Counted from the first letter of the stretch, positions 17,011-25,787 are shown. The stretch: DNA of 42,963 bases from Gammaproteobacteria bacterium (GCA_022825505.1 JAJDWR010000013.1:1-42963); one strand, 5' to 3'. Translations and numbers: made by a program. The notes: a model not told the origin generated them from the sequence alone.

Positions 17011-17055
17011 TTGACAGTTGAACTGGCTAGATCGACAATCTAGCCAGATCAACTG
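17011..17055 (+). promoter_or_regulatory. Promoter overlapped by a long palindrome, operator of the first toxin-antitoxin locus
   Basis: A perfect TTGACA (17011-17016) is followed after 17 bases by GACAAT (17034-17039). Overlaying it is an inverted repeat: CTGGCTAGAT (17023-17032), a 5-base centre, ATCTAGCCAG (17038-17047). After one mismatched base on each side, outer arms CAGTTGA (17015-17021) and TCAACTG (17049-17055) extend it. Antitoxins of this type normally repress their own operon by binding such a site; ATG of the antitoxin follows 13 bases later. Confidence 0.8.
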
Positions 17056-17068
17056 GACAGGTGAAATC

Positions 17069-17323
17069 ATGACGGAGTGGGCGCTGCAGGATGCCAAGAA
17101 TCGGTTCAGCGCGGTTGTCGATGCAGCGCTCGCCGGCAACCCTCAACGGGTAACCCGCCGAGGCAAGCCGGCCGTAGTGGTCGTCGCGGTAGACGAGTAT
17201 GAGCGTCTTCGACACCTGGAAAAGGTGGAGGCGCCGACCCTGGCGGACATGCTGCTGGCAATTCCGCAAGACGACGTGGAATTCGATCGCCTTGGACTGC
17301 CTTCCAGGTCGGTCGAGTTCTGA
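17069..17323 (+). CDS. Type II antitoxin, Phd/YefM family
   Basis: An 84-residue protein. WALQDAKNRFSAVVDAALAG and PQRVTRRGKPAVVVVAVDEY are the typical N-terminal DNA-binding part of Phd/YefM antitoxins, and the remainder (from residue 50) would be the flexible toxin-binding tail. The ATG is fixed by the operator immediately upstream; the stop overlaps the toxin start by one base (17323). It is expected to neutralise the PIN-domain toxin and to repress the operon. Family confident from pattern. Confidence 0.85.
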   Translation: MTEWALQDAKNRFSAVVDAALAGNPQRVTRRGKPAVVVVAVDEYERLRHLEKVEAPTLADMLLAIPQDDVEFDRLGLPSRSVEF

Positions 17324-17724
17324 TGTACCTGATTGACACGGATGTCTTGTCGGCTCTGCGCAGGCGAAAACGCAGTCCGGAGATTGTCAGGTGGATTTCT
17401 GCCCAGCGTATGTCGAACCTGTACCTCAGTGTCGTTTCCGTCGGTGAAATCGAAAGGGGAATCACACGGCAGCGGAACCGGAATCCTGTGTTTGCGACGG
17501 CTTTGGCCGCGTGGTTGGATGATGTGATCGGCTTGTATGGCGAGCGCATCCTGCGGGTGGACATGTCGACAGCGCGGCGATGGGGTCAACTTTCCGCCGC
17601 GCTTCACCACGATAGCGCCGACTTGCTGATTGCAGCGACTGCGCTGGAACACGGACTGACTGTCGTGACGCGTAATGTGCGCCACTTTCAGCCGACTGGC
17701 GTGCCGGTGATCGATCCGTCCTGA
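17323..17724 (+). CDS. vapC: Type II toxin, PIN-domain ribonuclease (VapC/FitB-like)
   Basis: A 133-residue PIN-domain protein. The acidic residues expected at the Mg-dependent RNase site are Asp5 (MYLIDTDVLSALRR), a Glu in SVGEIERGI, Asp in HDSADLLIAATALEHGL, and the Asn in VVTRNVRHF. The Phd-type antitoxin plus FitB-like PIN toxin pairing is common. Translationally coupled to the antitoxin by a one-base overlap. All catalytic positions appear present, so it looks active. Confidence 0.87.
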   Translation: MYLIDTDVLSALRRRKRSPEIVRWISAQRMSNLYLSVVSVGEIERGITRQRNRNPVFATALAAWLDDVIGLYGERILRVDMSTARRWGQLSAALHHDSADLLIAATALEHGLTVVTRNVRHFQPTGVPVIDPS

Positions 17725-17860
17725 AGTCCATTATGCGTTGCTGAATCGCCAGAACTCGGTGCGGGCAAAGCTACCCGCTTGCGTGTGTGGAGACGATCAT
17801 CGGCAGTGAGTTTGCTCGACGCCACTCCGGCGCTTGCGCGTTGAACTATCGTTGGATAGG

Positions 17861-17880
17861 GTGTGTATCTGATTACACAC
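17861..17880. promoter_or_regulatory. Inverted repeat, likely operator of the second toxin-antitoxin locus
   Basis: GTGTGTA (17861-17867) and TACACAC (17874-17880) are perfect inverted arms around a 6-base centre, placed 17 bases before the antitoxin ATG. A TTGAAC at 17841-17846 may be a -35 element but no good -10 is seen. By analogy with other antitoxin-autoregulated loci this is the probable repressor site. Confidence 0.6.
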
Positions 17881-17897
17881 TACTGGGTCGCCGGTCA

Positions 17898-18134
17898 ATG
17901 AGCCATCGAATCAACATCATCGTCCAGGATGACACTTGGCGTCTTCTGAAGCGTATTCCGCAAGGAGAGCGAAGCCGCACGATCAACCAGGCCTTGCGCG
18001 AATGGGCTGTCAAGAGGCGCCGGCTCGATGCGATTGCCGAGATGGACCTGTACCGCAACACCATGGCGGCGGATCCCGTGACGTCCGAAGAGATCGTGCG
18101 CTGGATAAGGGCGGACCGCGACGGCGGGCATTGA
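17898..18134 (+). CDS. vapB: Type II antitoxin, ribbon-helix-helix-like (VapB type)
   Basis: A 78-residue protein. The beginning HRINIIVQDDTWRLLKRIPQ followed by GERSRTINQALREWAVKRRR looks like a ribbon-helix-helix DNA-binding domain: a short beta strand, then two helices. The acidic/basic C-terminal tail (AADPVTSEEIVRWIRADR) would contact the toxin. ATG 17898 follows the palindrome at 17861-17880. The stop overlaps the toxin ATG (TGATG at 18132-18136). Confidence 0.75.
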   Translation: MSHRINIIVQDDTWRLLKRIPQGERSRTINQALREWAVKRRRLDAIAEMDLYRNTMAADPVTSEEIVRWIRADRDGGH

Positions 18135-18595
18135 TGGCCACGCTTGTCGTCGTCCCGGACGCCTCGGTCATTCTGAAATGGGTTCTGCCGCCGGCGACTG
18201 AACCCGATGTGCGGCGAGCGCTTGCGTTGCGAGACGCCATCGCGACCGGGAATGTCCGCGCGCTCGTGCCGTCGCTGTGGATTTACGAAGTCGGCAATCT
18301 ACTCGCGCGGGAACGTCCCGGCGAGGCAAGCCGATTGCTCGACATGCTGATACGCTTTGGTCTGGCCGATGCGCCCCGGTCTCAGGCCTGGCTCGATTGT
18401 GTGCTCGGATTAACGAACCGTTACGGTGTGACGTTTTACGACGCTGCATACCACGCGCACGCCATTGTCGAAAGGGGCGTGCTGGTGACTGCGGACGAGC
18501 GCTACGTTGATCGGGCAAGCGCGGCTGGCTCCGTACTGCGGCTGTCGGAATGGGACGACAGTGCAGCAGCGCATTTGAGCAATCCGACCGGCTGA
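18134..18595 (+). CDS. vapC: Type II toxin, PIN-domain ribonuclease (VapC)
   Basis: A 153-residue PIN-domain protein unlike the first toxin in sequence. Expected active-site acids are Asp in [15 protein letters not shown], Glu in [12 protein letters not shown], Asp in [14 protein letters not shown] and Asp in [13 protein letters not shown]. One-base overlap with the antitoxin stop indicates coupled translation. It ends about 130 bases before nuoA. Likely a tRNA- or rRNA-targeting endoribonuclease, as in the family. Confidence 0.85.
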   Translation: MATLVVVPDASVILKWVLPPATEPDVRRALALRDAIATGNVRALVPSLWIYEVGNLLARERPGEASRLLDMLIRFGLADAPRSQAWLDCVLGLTNRYGVTFYDAAYHAHAIVERGVLVTADERYVDRASAAGSVLRLSEWDDSAAAHLSNPTG

Positions 18596-18684
18596 TCGAG
18601 AAAAGCCTCAGCCGAATCGCTTTTGACTGCGCTCGGTTTTCCGGCCTTTCGCAGGCCGCAAGTAGCCACAATCACCCTGCTGGC

Positions 18685-18693
18685 TGGTACAAT
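18685..18693 (+). promoter_or_regulatory. Candidate extended -10 promoter of the nuo operon
   Basis: TGGTACAAT carries an extended -10 (TGn followed by TACAAT, one mismatch to TATAAT) with a weak -35 position (GCCACA at 18665-18670). Transcription would begin near 18700, giving a leader of about 24 bases before nuoA ATG 18724. It lies directly behind the second toxin gene. Confidence 0.45.
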
Positions 18694-18723
18694 CCGCGCC
18701 GTCGGAATCAGATTGCCCAGGCC

Positions 18724-19080
18724 ATGCTTGCTGAATACGCTCCGATCCTGATTTTCCTGATCATTGCCGGCGCTCTGGGCGTGATTCTCCTGTTGCTCGG
18801 GCTGGCGCTGGGCCGGGGCCAGAAGGACGCGGAAAAGCGCTCGCCGTACGAGTGCGGATTCGAGGCTTTCGAAGACACGCGAATGCGATTTGATGTGCGC
18901 TACTACCTGGTCGCCATCCTGTTCATCATCTTCGACCTCGAGATCGCCTTCCTGTTTCCGTGGGCGGTCTCCCTGGACGCCGTGGGACTGTTCGGACTCG
19001 TGTCCATGGGAATCTTTCTCGCCCTCCTGGTGGTGGGCTTCATCTACGAATGGCGCAAGGGGGCACTGGAATGGGATTGA
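18724..19080 (+). CDS. nuoA: NADH-quinone oxidoreductase subunit A
   Basis: Membrane subunit of complex I, 118 residues with three transmembrane helices (residues about 7-31, 63-83 and 88-110). The conserved loop [26 protein letters not shown] and [15 protein letters not shown], which borders the quinone channel, are present. First gene of a complete nuoA-N operon. Its last 10 bases overlap the nuoB start. Confidence 0.97.
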   Translation: MLAEYAPILIFLIIAGALGVILLLLGLALGRGQKDAEKRSPYECGFEAFEDTRMRFDVRYYLVAILFIIFDLEIAFLFPWAVSLDAVGLFGLVSMGIFLALLVVGFIYEWRKGALEWD

Positions 19081-19571
19081 GCCGGGAAATGCCCTTTGAC
19101 CTTCCGGAGGTCATGGAAAAGGGGTTCGTGGTGACGAACGTCGACAACCTGATCAACTGGGCGCGCACCGGTTCCCTGTGGCCGGTGACCTTCGGGCTGG
19201 CGTGCTGCGCGATCGAAATGATGCACGCCGGCGCGTCCCGCTACGACCTCGACCGCTTCGGCGTGATCTTCCGGCCCAGCCCGCGGCAGTCCGACGTGAT
19301 GATCGTGGCGGGCACCCTGGTCAACAAGATGGCGGGCGCACTGCGCAAGGTCTACGACCAGATGCCCGAACCCCGCTGGGTGATTTCCATGGGATCGTGC
19401 GCCAACGGCGGCGGTTACTACCATTATTCGTACTCCGTGGTCCGGGGCTGCGACCGGATCATCCCCGTGGACGTCTACGTGCCGGGCTGCCCGCCCACGG
19501 CGGAGGCGCTGATCTATGGCATCGTGCAATTGCAGCAGAAGATTCGGCGGACCAACACCATTGCTCGCTGA
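19071..19571 (+). CDS. nuoB: NADH-quinone oxidoreductase subunit B
   Basis: Peripheral-arm subunit of 166 residues carrying the terminal 4Fe-4S cluster N2 that hands electrons to quinone. The ligands Cys45 and Cys46 ([11 protein letters not shown]), Cys110 ([10 protein letters not shown]) and Cys140 ([11 protein letters not shown]) are all in place. ATG 19071 overlaps the end of nuoA and has AAGGGGG upstream; ATG 19089 is an alternative. A 52-base spacer separates it from nuoC. Confidence 0.97.
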   Translation: MGLSREMPFDLPEVMEKGFVVTNVDNLINWARTGSLWPVTFGLACCAIEMMHAGASRYDLDRFGVIFRPSPRQSDVMIVAGTLVNKMAGALRKVYDQMPEPRWVISMGSCANGGGYYHYSYSVVRGCDRIIPVDVYVPGCPPTAEALIYGIVQLQQKIRRTNTIAR

Positions 19572-19623
19572 ACGCTCCATCAACGAATCTCATTAATCGC
19601 CCCGGCAGGATCCGCCCGACCCG

Positions 19624-20412
19624 ATGACACTCGACGACAAACATGCGGCCATTGCCGAGGCGGTGGAAGCGCGCCTGGGCGAGCGGGTGCAGCGGCTCGA
19701 GAACACCGCGGGCGAGTTGGGATACGCAGTCGCGCCGGGCGACCTCCTGGACTGCTGCCGGATCCTCCGCGACACGGAGGGCCTGCAATTCGAGATGCTG
19801 ATGGATGTCTGCGGCGTGGACTACCTGAGCTACGGACGCGCCGAATGGGATACGGCGTCGGCGACCGCCACGGGATTCAGCCGCGGCGTGCTCGGGCGGG
19901 ACGATTCGCCGGGCGGCGGTCCGGCCCGGGGCGGCTCCGCTCCGGGAGGAACGGCGGCGGGCGGTTCAGCCGCGAACGGCCCGGAGGCCGGCGAACCGCT
20001 GGCCGAAACCGATTACCAGCCACCGTCGCGATTCGCCGTGGTCTATCATCTGCTGTCGATCTCCAACAACGCCCGGCTGCGGCTCAAGGTGGCCTGCGAG
20101 GACGACAAGCGGCCCATCGTGGACTCGGTGACCGGCGTCTGGGCATCCGCGGACTGGTTCGAGCGCGAAGCCTTCGATCTGTTCGGTATCCTGTTCACGG
20201 GGCATCCCGACCTGCGCCGCATCCTCACCGACTACGGCTTCATCGGCCACCCGTTCCGCAAGGACTTCCCGCTCATCGGCAAGGCCGAGGTGCGCTACGA
20301 CCCGAAGAAGGGGAGGGTGGTCTACGAGCCGGTTAGCATCGAGCCGCGCACGCTGGTGCCCAAGGCCATCCGCGACGACAACCGCTACCAGCCGGATTTG
20401 AGCAAGGACTAG
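19624..20412 (+). CDS. nuoC: NADH-quinone oxidoreductase subunit C with Gly/Ala-rich insertion
   Basis: 30-kDa subunit, 262 residues, separate from NuoD. The conserved core [32 protein letters not shown] and [16 protein letters not shown] is intact. Between [12 protein letters not shown] and PSRFAVVYH there is an insertion of about 55 residues (roughly 77-132). It begins [12 protein letters not shown] and continues as a low-complexity Gly/Ala/Pro stretch ([18 protein letters not shown]). A shorter insertion at this place, including the GFSRGV piece, is what I recall from Xanthomonas/Lysobacter-type NuoC; the Gly/Ala expansion is unusual. It should form a surface loop. Confidence 0.96.
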   Translation: MTLDDKHAAIAEAVEARLGERVQRLENTAGELGYAVAPGDLLDCCRILRDTEGLQFEMLMDVCGVDYLSYGRAEWDTASATATGFSRGVLGRDDSPGGGPARGGSAPGGTAAGGSAANGPEAGEPLAETDYQPPSRFAVVYHLLSISNNARLRLKVACEDDKRPIVDSVTGVWASADWFEREAFDLFGILFTGHPDLRRILTDYGFIGHPFRKDFPLIGKAEVRYDPKKGRVVYEPVSIEPRTLVPKAIRDDNRYQPDLSKD

Positions 20413-20415
20413 CCG

Positions 20416-21669
20416 GTGCCCGAAATCCAGAATTTCACCATGAACTTCGGCCCGCAGCACCCGGCGGCGCACGGGGTGCTGCGGCTGGTGCTGGAGATGG
20501 ACGGCGAGGTGATTCACCGAGCCGATCCGCACGTCGGGCTGCTGCACCGGGCCACGGAAAAGCTGGCCGAATCGAAGCCGTTCAACCAGTCCATCGGCTA
20601 CATGGACCGGCTGGACTACGTCTCCATGATGTGCAACGAGCACGGCTACGTGCTGGCTATCGAGAAGCTGCTGGGCATCGAGCCGCCCGTCCGGGCTCAA
20701 TACATCCGCGTACTGTTCGATGAGATTACGCGGATTCTCAATCACCTGATGTGGCTGGGCGCCCACGGCCTGGACATCGGCGCCATGACCATGTTCCTGT
20801 ACTGCTTCCGCGAGCGCGAAGACCTCATGGACTGCTACGAGGCGGTCTCCGGCACGCGCATGCACGCCACGTACTATCGTCCCGGCGGCGTCTTCAGGGA
20901 CCTGCCGGAGGAGATGCCGCAGTATCAGCCCGCCGACAACCGCAGCGCGAAGGAACTCGATCGCATGAACGCGGATCGCAGCGGCTCGCTGCTGGACTTC
21001 ATCGACAGTTTCGCCGCGCGTTTTCCGGGCCGCATCGACGAGTACGAGACGCTGCTCACCGACAATCGCATCTGGAAGCAGCGCACGGTGAACATCGGTG
21101 TGGTTTCCCCGGAGCGGGCCATGCAACTGGGATTTTCCGGCCCCATGCTGCGCGGCTCGGGCATTGTCTGGGACTTGCGCAAGATGCAGCCCTACGAAGT
21201 CTATGACCGGATGGATTTCGACATCCCGGTGGGCGTCAATGGCGACTGCTACGACCGCTACCTGGTGCGGGTCGAGGAAATGCGCCAGTCCAACCGGATC
21301 ATCAGGCAGTGCGTGGACTGGCTGCGCGACAACCCGGGTCCCGTCGTTCTGGAAGACCACAAGATCATCCCGCCGGCCCGAATCGAGATGAAGGACGACA
21401 TGGAGTCCCTCATCCACCACTTCAAGCTGTTCACGGAAGGCTACTGCGTTCCCGAAGGGGAGGCCTACGCCGCGATAGAGCATCCCAAGGGCGAGTTCGG
21501 CGTCTACCTCGTTTCCGACGGCGCCAACAAGCCCTACCGGGTCAAGGTACGGGCGCCGGGGTTCGCGCACCTGGCCTCCATGAACGAAATGGTCACCGGG
21601 CACATGCTGGCGGACGTGGTGGCGGTGATCGGCACCCAGGACATCGTCTTCGGGGAGATCGACCGGTGA
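20416..21669 (+). CDS. nuoD: NADH-quinone oxidoreductase subunit D
   Basis: 49-kDa subunit, 417 residues, which with NuoB forms the quinone-reducing site. N-terminal [20 protein letters not shown] holds the His that contacts quinone; [26 protein letters not shown] and the C-terminal FGEIDR are canonical. Start is GTG 20416, three bases after the nuoC stop. The stop TGA overlaps a GTG that begins the first copy of a 38-bp repeat leading into nuoE. Confidence 0.97.
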   Translation: MPEIQNFTMNFGPQHPAAHGVLRLVLEMDGEVIHRADPHVGLLHRATEKLAESKPFNQSIGYMDRLDYVSMMCNEHGYVLAIEKLLGIEPPVRAQYIRVLFDEITRILNHLMWLGAHGLDIGAMTMFLYCFREREDLMDCYEAVSGTRMHATYYRPGGVFRDLPEEMPQYQPADNRSAKELDRMNADRSGSLLDFIDSFAARFPGRIDEYETLLTDNRIWKQRTVNIGVVSPERAMQLGFSGPMLRGSGIVWDLRKMQPYEVYDRMDFDIPVGVNGDCYDRYLVRVEEMRQSNRIIRQCVDWLRDNPGPVVLEDHKIIPPARIEMKDDMESLIHHFKLFTEGYCVPEGEAYAAIEHPKGEFGVYLVSDGANKPYRVKVRAPGFAHLASMNEMVTGHMLADVVAVIGTQDIVFGEIDR

Positions 21670-21779
21670 GTGCGCGGCTGCCATTGAGCGGAGAAACGGG
21701 ACGGTGAGTTCACGGCTGCCACCGAGCGGAGTAACGGGCCAATGAGTGCACAGGCGCCATTGGCGGGGGAGGCGCGCTT
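21666..21779 (+). repeat. Three 38-bp tandem units spanning the nuoD/nuoE junction
   Basis: Units begin at 21666, 21704 and 21742, exactly 38 bases apart. Units 1 and 2 agree at 31 of 38 bases; unit 3, which is the true nuoE start, agrees with unit 1 mainly over its first 21 bases. Each unit begins with a start codon followed by AGT (GTG, GTG, ATG). Units 1 and 2 each encode a 13-residue peptide ([13 protein letters not shown] and MSSRLPPSGVTGQ) whose TGA overlaps the next unit's start codon. The peptides resemble the NuoE N-terminus MSAQAPLAGEAR. Confidence 0.85.
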
Positions 21780-22266
21780 GAGCGAGCGCGTGCTGTCCGG
21801 GCACGTGCGAGCCGAGATCGACGGCTGGGTGGCGCGCTTCCCGGAGGAGCGCCAACGCTCGGCCGTGCTCGGCGCACTGATGGCGGCCCAGCACGAGAAC
21901 CGCGGCCACCTGACACGGGAACAGATGGACGCGGTGGCCGAGTACCTGGACCTGCCGCCCATCCAGGTCTACGAGGTCGCCACCTTTTACTCGATGTTCG
22001 AGACCGAACCCGTGGGCAAGACGTGCATCTCGGTGTGCACGAACATCTCCTGCATGCTGCGGGGTTCGGACGAGATCGTTGCGTATCTCGAGACCAGGCT
22101 GGGCATCAAACTGGGCGAGAGCACGCCGGACGGCAGGATTTATCTCAAGCGCGAGGAAGAATGCCTGGCGGCGTGTTGCGGGGCGCCCATGATGATGGTG
22201 GATCACACCTATCACGAGAACCTGACCCCGGAGAAAGTCGGCGCGATCCTGGAGGAGCTGGAGTAA
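21742..22266 (+). CDS. nuoE: NADH-quinone oxidoreductase subunit E
   Basis: 24-kDa subunit of the NADH-dehydrogenase module, 174 residues, thioredoxin-like with a 2Fe-2S cluster (N1a). Ligands Cys99, Cys104 (SVCTNISCMLRG), Cys141 and Cys145 (ECLAACCGAPMM) fit the family. The ATG lies in the third copy of a 38-bp repeat; its first dozen residues are mirrored by two upstream mini-ORFs. The nuoF GTG follows one base after the stop. Confidence 0.96.
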   Translation: MSAQAPLAGEARLSERVLSGHVRAEIDGWVARFPEERQRSAVLGALMAAQHENRGHLTREQMDAVAEYLDLPPIQVYEVATFYSMFETEPVGKTCISVCTNISCMLRGSDEIVAYLETRLGIKLGESTPDGRIYLKREEECLAACCGAPMMMVDHTYHENLTPEKVGAILEELE

Positions 22267-22267
22267 C

Positions 22268-23575
22268 GTGGCCGGGAACGAAGACCACCGCATCTGCCTG
22301 CCGTCCATGGACCCGGCGGCCGAGCCGTGGACGCTAGAGAACTACCTGGCCGGCGGCGGCTACCAGGCCTGGCGGCAGGTGCTCGAGGGCCGCTGGACTC
22401 GCGAGGCCATCATAGAAGAGGTGAAGGCGTCGGGATTGCGCGGGCGCGGCGGAGCCGGTTTCCCCACGGGCCTGAAGTGGAGCTTCATGCCCCGCGACAA
22501 GGATGTGCAGAAGTACTTCGTCTGCAATTCCGACGAGAGTGAGCCGGGCACGTGCCACGACCGGGAAATCCTCCGCTACAACCCCCATTCGATCATCGAG
22601 GGCATGGCCATCGGCGGCTACTCCATGGGCGCCACGGTGGGGTACAACTACATTCGAGGCGAGTTCCAGGGCGAGCCGGTGGAGCGATTCGATGCCGCGG
22701 TGCGCGAAGCTTACGAAGCCGGCTGGCTCGGGCGCAATCTCCATGATTCGGGTATCGACTACGACCTGTTTACATTTGTCGGTGCGGGCGCCTACATCTG
22801 CGGCGAGGAAACGGCCCTGCTCGAGTCGCTGGAAGGCAAGCCGGGCAAGCCGCGCTTCAAGCCGCCGTTCCCGGCCAACTACGGGCTCTACGGAGCGCCC
22901 ACTACAATTAACAACACCCAGACCGTGGCCTCGGTGCCCGCGATCCTGCGCAACGGCGCGCAGTGGTTCGCGGACCTGGGCGTGGAGCGCTCCGGCGGCC
23001 CCGCCATTTTTTCCGTTTCGGGGCACGTGGAGAAGCCGGGCAACTACGAACTGCCGCTGGGCATTCCGTTTCGGGAACTGCTCGCCATCGCCGGCGGAGT
23101 GCGCGGCGGGCACCGTCTCAAGGCTGTGATCCCGGGGGGTTCCTCCGTACAGGTGCTGCCGGCGGACGTCATCATGGACCTCACCATGGATTTCGACACG
23201 ATCCAGAAGGCCGGGTCCGGTCTGGGCACGGGCGCGGCGATCGTCATGGACGAGACCACCTGCATGGTGAGTGTGCTGCGGCGCATTTCCAGATTCTATT
23301 TCGCCGAATCCTGCGGCCAGTGCACGCCCTGCCGGGAAGGTACCGGCTGGCTCTACCGCGTTCTGACGCGCATCACCGAGGGCAAGGGACGCCAGGCGGA
23401 CCTCGACATGCTGGTGGACGTGGCCAACAAGATCGAGGGGCATACGATCTGCGCCCTGGGCGACGCCGCAGCCTGGCCGGTGCAGAGTTTCATGAAGCAC
23501 TTCCGCCACGAATTCGAGTACATGATCGAACACGGCGGGCGCAGCATCGTCGACCGGCTGGATACGGCCGCGTGA
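22268..23575 (+). CDS. nuoF: NADH-quinone oxidoreductase subunit F
   Basis: 51-kDa subunit, 435 residues, that binds NADH and FMN and carries 4Fe-4S cluster N3. The glycine-rich nucleotide loop GRGGAGFPTG is at residues 59-68, YICGEETALLESLEG is the FMN region, and cluster ligands are Cys349, Cys352, Cys355 (ESCGQCTPCREG) and Cys395 (HTICALGD). GTG start, one base after nuoE. Its stop TGA is also the beginning of a 7-residue frame that ends on the nuoG ATG. Confidence 0.97.
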   Translation: MAGNEDHRICLPSMDPAAEPWTLENYLAGGGYQAWRQVLEGRWTREAIIEEVKASGLRGRGGAGFPTGLKWSFMPRDKDVQKYFVCNSDESEPGTCHDREILRYNPHSIIEGMAIGGYSMGATVGYNYIRGEFQGEPVERFDAAVREAYEAGWLGRNLHDSGIDYDLFTFVGAGAYICGEETALLESLEGKPGKPRFKPPFPANYGLYGAPTTINNTQTVASVPAILRNGAQWFADLGVERSGGPAIFSVSGHVEKPGNYELPLGIPFRELLAIAGGVRGGHRLKAVIPGGSSVQVLPADVIMDLTMDFDTIQKAGSGLGTGAAIVMDETTCMVSVLRRISRFYFAESCGQCTPCREGTGWLYRVLTRITEGKGRQADLDMLVDVANKIEGHTICALGDAAAWPVQSFMKHFRHEFEYMIEHGGRSIVDRLDTAA

Positions 23576-23591
23576 GGACGGGAAGCAGGCC

Positions 23592-25787
23592 ATGAGCGAC
23601 AACACGGTCACCATCGAGATTGACGGCGTCCCGGTCGAGGCCCGGGCCGGGCAGATGCTCATCGAGGTCACCGACCTCGAGGACGCCTACGTGCCGCGCT
23701 TCTGTTACCACCGCAAGCTGAGCGTGGCGGCCAACTGCCGCATGTGCCTGGTGGAGGTGGAGCGGGCGCCCAAGCCCCTGCCGGCCTGCGCCACGCCGGT
23801 GATGGACGGGATGAAGGTGTTCACCCGTTCGCCCGCCGCGATCTCGGCGCAGAAGGCCACCATGGAATTCCTGCTCATCAATCATCCCCTGGACTGCCCG
23901 ATCTGCGACCAGGGAGGGGAGTGCGAGTTGCAGGACCTGGCCATGGGTTACGGGCGCGGCGTGTCCCGTTACACGGAGAAGAAGCGCGTCGTCAAGGACA
24001 AGAACCTGGGGCCGCTGGTCTCCACGGACATGACCCGCTGCATCCACTGCACCCGCTGCGTGCGTTTCGGCGACGAGATCGCGGGGATCCAGGAACTGGG
24101 CGCCACCGGCCGCAGCGAGGACATGGAGATAGGCACCTGGATCGAGCGCAGCGTCGATCATGAGCTGTCCGGCAACATCATCGATCTCTGCCCCGTGGGA
24201 GCGCTCAACAACAAGCCCTACCGCTACAGCGCGCGGGCCTGGGAGATGGTCGCGCGGCCGCTGGTCTCGCCCCACGACTGCGCCGGGTCCAATCTTTACG
24301 GGCACGTCCTGCGGGGACAGCTCAAGCGCGTCGTGCCGCGTGATAACGACGCCATCAACGAGACCTGGATCTCCGACCGCGACCGGTTCAGCTACGAGGG
24401 TGTCTACACCGAGGACCGGCTGACGCTGCCGAGGGTCTACGGTCCCCGTGGGTGGGCGGACATCGGCTGGTCTCTGGCGTTGGAAGAAGCCGCCGGGACG
24501 TTGAAGGATGCGGCGAAGCAGGGCGGCGACGGGCTCGGGTTCCTGGTGTCGCCCAACGCCACGGTGGAAGAGATGTATCTGCTCAACCGCATCGCCCGGC
24601 ACTTGGGCACCAACCATATCGACTACCGGTTGCGTTCCCGTGATTTCCGGGACCAGGAGGCCGATCCCCTGTGGCCCGCCCTGGGCACGTCGATCGCCGG
24701 AATCGACGATCTGGACGGTGTTCTCGTGGTGGGTTCGAACCTGCGCCGGGAGGTGCCGATTGTTGCGCACAGGATTCGAAATGCCGCCCTTCGGGGGGCT
24801 GCCGTCGGCTTCGTGAACCCGTCCGAGTACGAATACCACTTCCGCTACGATGTCTGCATTGAGGCGCCGCTTTCGAGCCTGGCGGGATCGCTGGCAGGGG
24901 TTCTGGCGGCGGCCCACGAGTGGTTGGGCCGGACGCCGGACGGGGAATGGGCATCGCTGCTCGGCTCCGTGCAGCCCGGTGCGCCCGAGCGCGCCGCGGC
25001 GCAGGTGCTGCTCGACAAGTCCCAAAGCCTGTTGCTCCTCGGCCAGATCGCCATGCGGCATCCCCGCTTCGCCGACATCCGCGCCATCGCGTCCGCACTG
25101 TGCCGGGTCACCGGCGCCCGTCTCGGCTACCTTCCCGAGGGCGCCAACGCCGCGGGCGCCGCGCTGGCGGGCGTCTTGCCCCACCGCGGTCCCGGCGGGC
25201 AGCCGGTGGAGACGCCCGGGCTCAACGCCGAGGCGATGCTCGCCGCGCCGCGCCGCGTCTATGTGCTGTTCGGGCTCGAGCCGGAGCACGATCTTTCCGA
25301 CGCCTTGCTCGCGCAGGACGCGCTCGGGGCCGCCGACAAGGTCATCTGTTTCACGTCCCATGCGAGCGATGCCCTTGAGCGGGTCGCCGACATCCTGCTT
25401 CCCATCGCCACCTTTGCCGAGACGGCGGGAACCTACGTCAACGTGGAAGGCGCCTGGCAGAGCGTCGAGGCGGCGGCCGATGCGGTCGGCGAGGCTCGCG
25501 AAGGCTGGCGCATCCTGCGGGTGCTCGGCAACCACCTGGAACTGCCCGGCTGCGAGTACCGTTCGGTTGCAGATATTCGAGGGGAGTTGTCCGAGGCATT
25601 GGGAGATTGCAGCGCCAACACGGCATATGAGGGTGACTTCGTGCCCGCCTGCGAGCCGGCGGATTGCGACGAAGCCGCTCTCGACATACCCATCTACTCG
25701 GTGGACGGACTCGTTCGCCGGGGACAGGCGCTGCAGCAGACTGCGGCGGCGCGGGAAACCGCAGCCACGGACGCGGACGCCCAGTGA
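23592..25787 (+). CDS. nuoG: NADH-quinone oxidoreductase subunit G
   Basis: 75-kDa subunit, 731 residues. The N-terminal ferredoxin domain has 2Fe-2S ligands Cys38, Cys49, Cys52 and Cys66. The His-ligated 4Fe-4S site is His98, Cys102, Cys105 and Cys111 (HPLDCPICDQGGEC). The next 4Fe-4S site is Cys150, Cys153, Cys156 and Cys200 (TRCIHCTRC, IDLCPVGAL). The rest is the molybdopterin-oxidoreductase-like domain without a cofactor. The extra N7-type cysteine set of some NuoG proteins (E. coli) is not evident. C-terminal 40 residues are variable. Followed after 12 bases by nuoH. Confidence 0.97.
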   Translation: MSDNTVTIEIDGVPVEARAGQMLIEVTDLEDAYVPRFCYHRKLSVAANCRMCLVEVERAPKPLPACATPVMDGMKVFTRSPAAISAQKATMEFLLINHPLDCPICDQGGECELQDLAMGYGRGVSRYTEKKRVVKDKNLGPLVSTDMTRCIHCTRCVRFGDEIAGIQELGATGRSEDMEIGTWIERSVDHELSGNIIDLCPVGALNNKPYRYSARAWEMVARPLVSPHDCAGSNLYGHVLRGQLKRVVPRDNDAINETWISDRDRFSYEGVYTEDRLTLPRVYGPRGWADIGWSLALEEAAGTLKDAAKQGGDGLGFLVSPNATVEEMYLLNRIARHLGTNHIDYRLRSRDFRDQEADPLWPALGTSIAGIDDLDGVLVVGSNLRREVPIVAHRIRNAALRGAAVGFVNPSEYEYHFRYDVCIEAPLSSLAGSLAGVLAAAHEWLGRTPDGEWASLLGSVQPGAPERAAAQVLLDKSQSLLLLGQIAMRHPRFADIRAIASALCRVTGARLGYLPEGANAAGAALAGVLPHRGPGGQPVETPGLNAEAMLAAPRRVYVLFGLEPEHDLSDALLAQDALGAADKVICFTSHASDALERVADILLPIATFAETAGTYVNVEGAWQSVEAAADAVGEAREGWRILRVLGNHLELPGCEYRSVADIRGELSEALGDCSANTAYEGDFVPACEPADCDEAALDIPIYSVDGLVRRGQALQQTAAARETAATDADAQ

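Noticed and set aside
18642..18658. Hairpin CGGCCT/AGGCCG before nuoA as an intrinsic terminator of the toxin gene
   Set aside because: The stem is only 6 bp and no T tract follows on the plus strand.
19966..22308. 780-codon open frame on the minus strand opposite nuoC-nuoE
   Set aside because: It is the mirror of strongly coding GC-rich DNA; its His/Arg/Val/Asp-rich composition resembles no protein and the plus-strand genes are certain.
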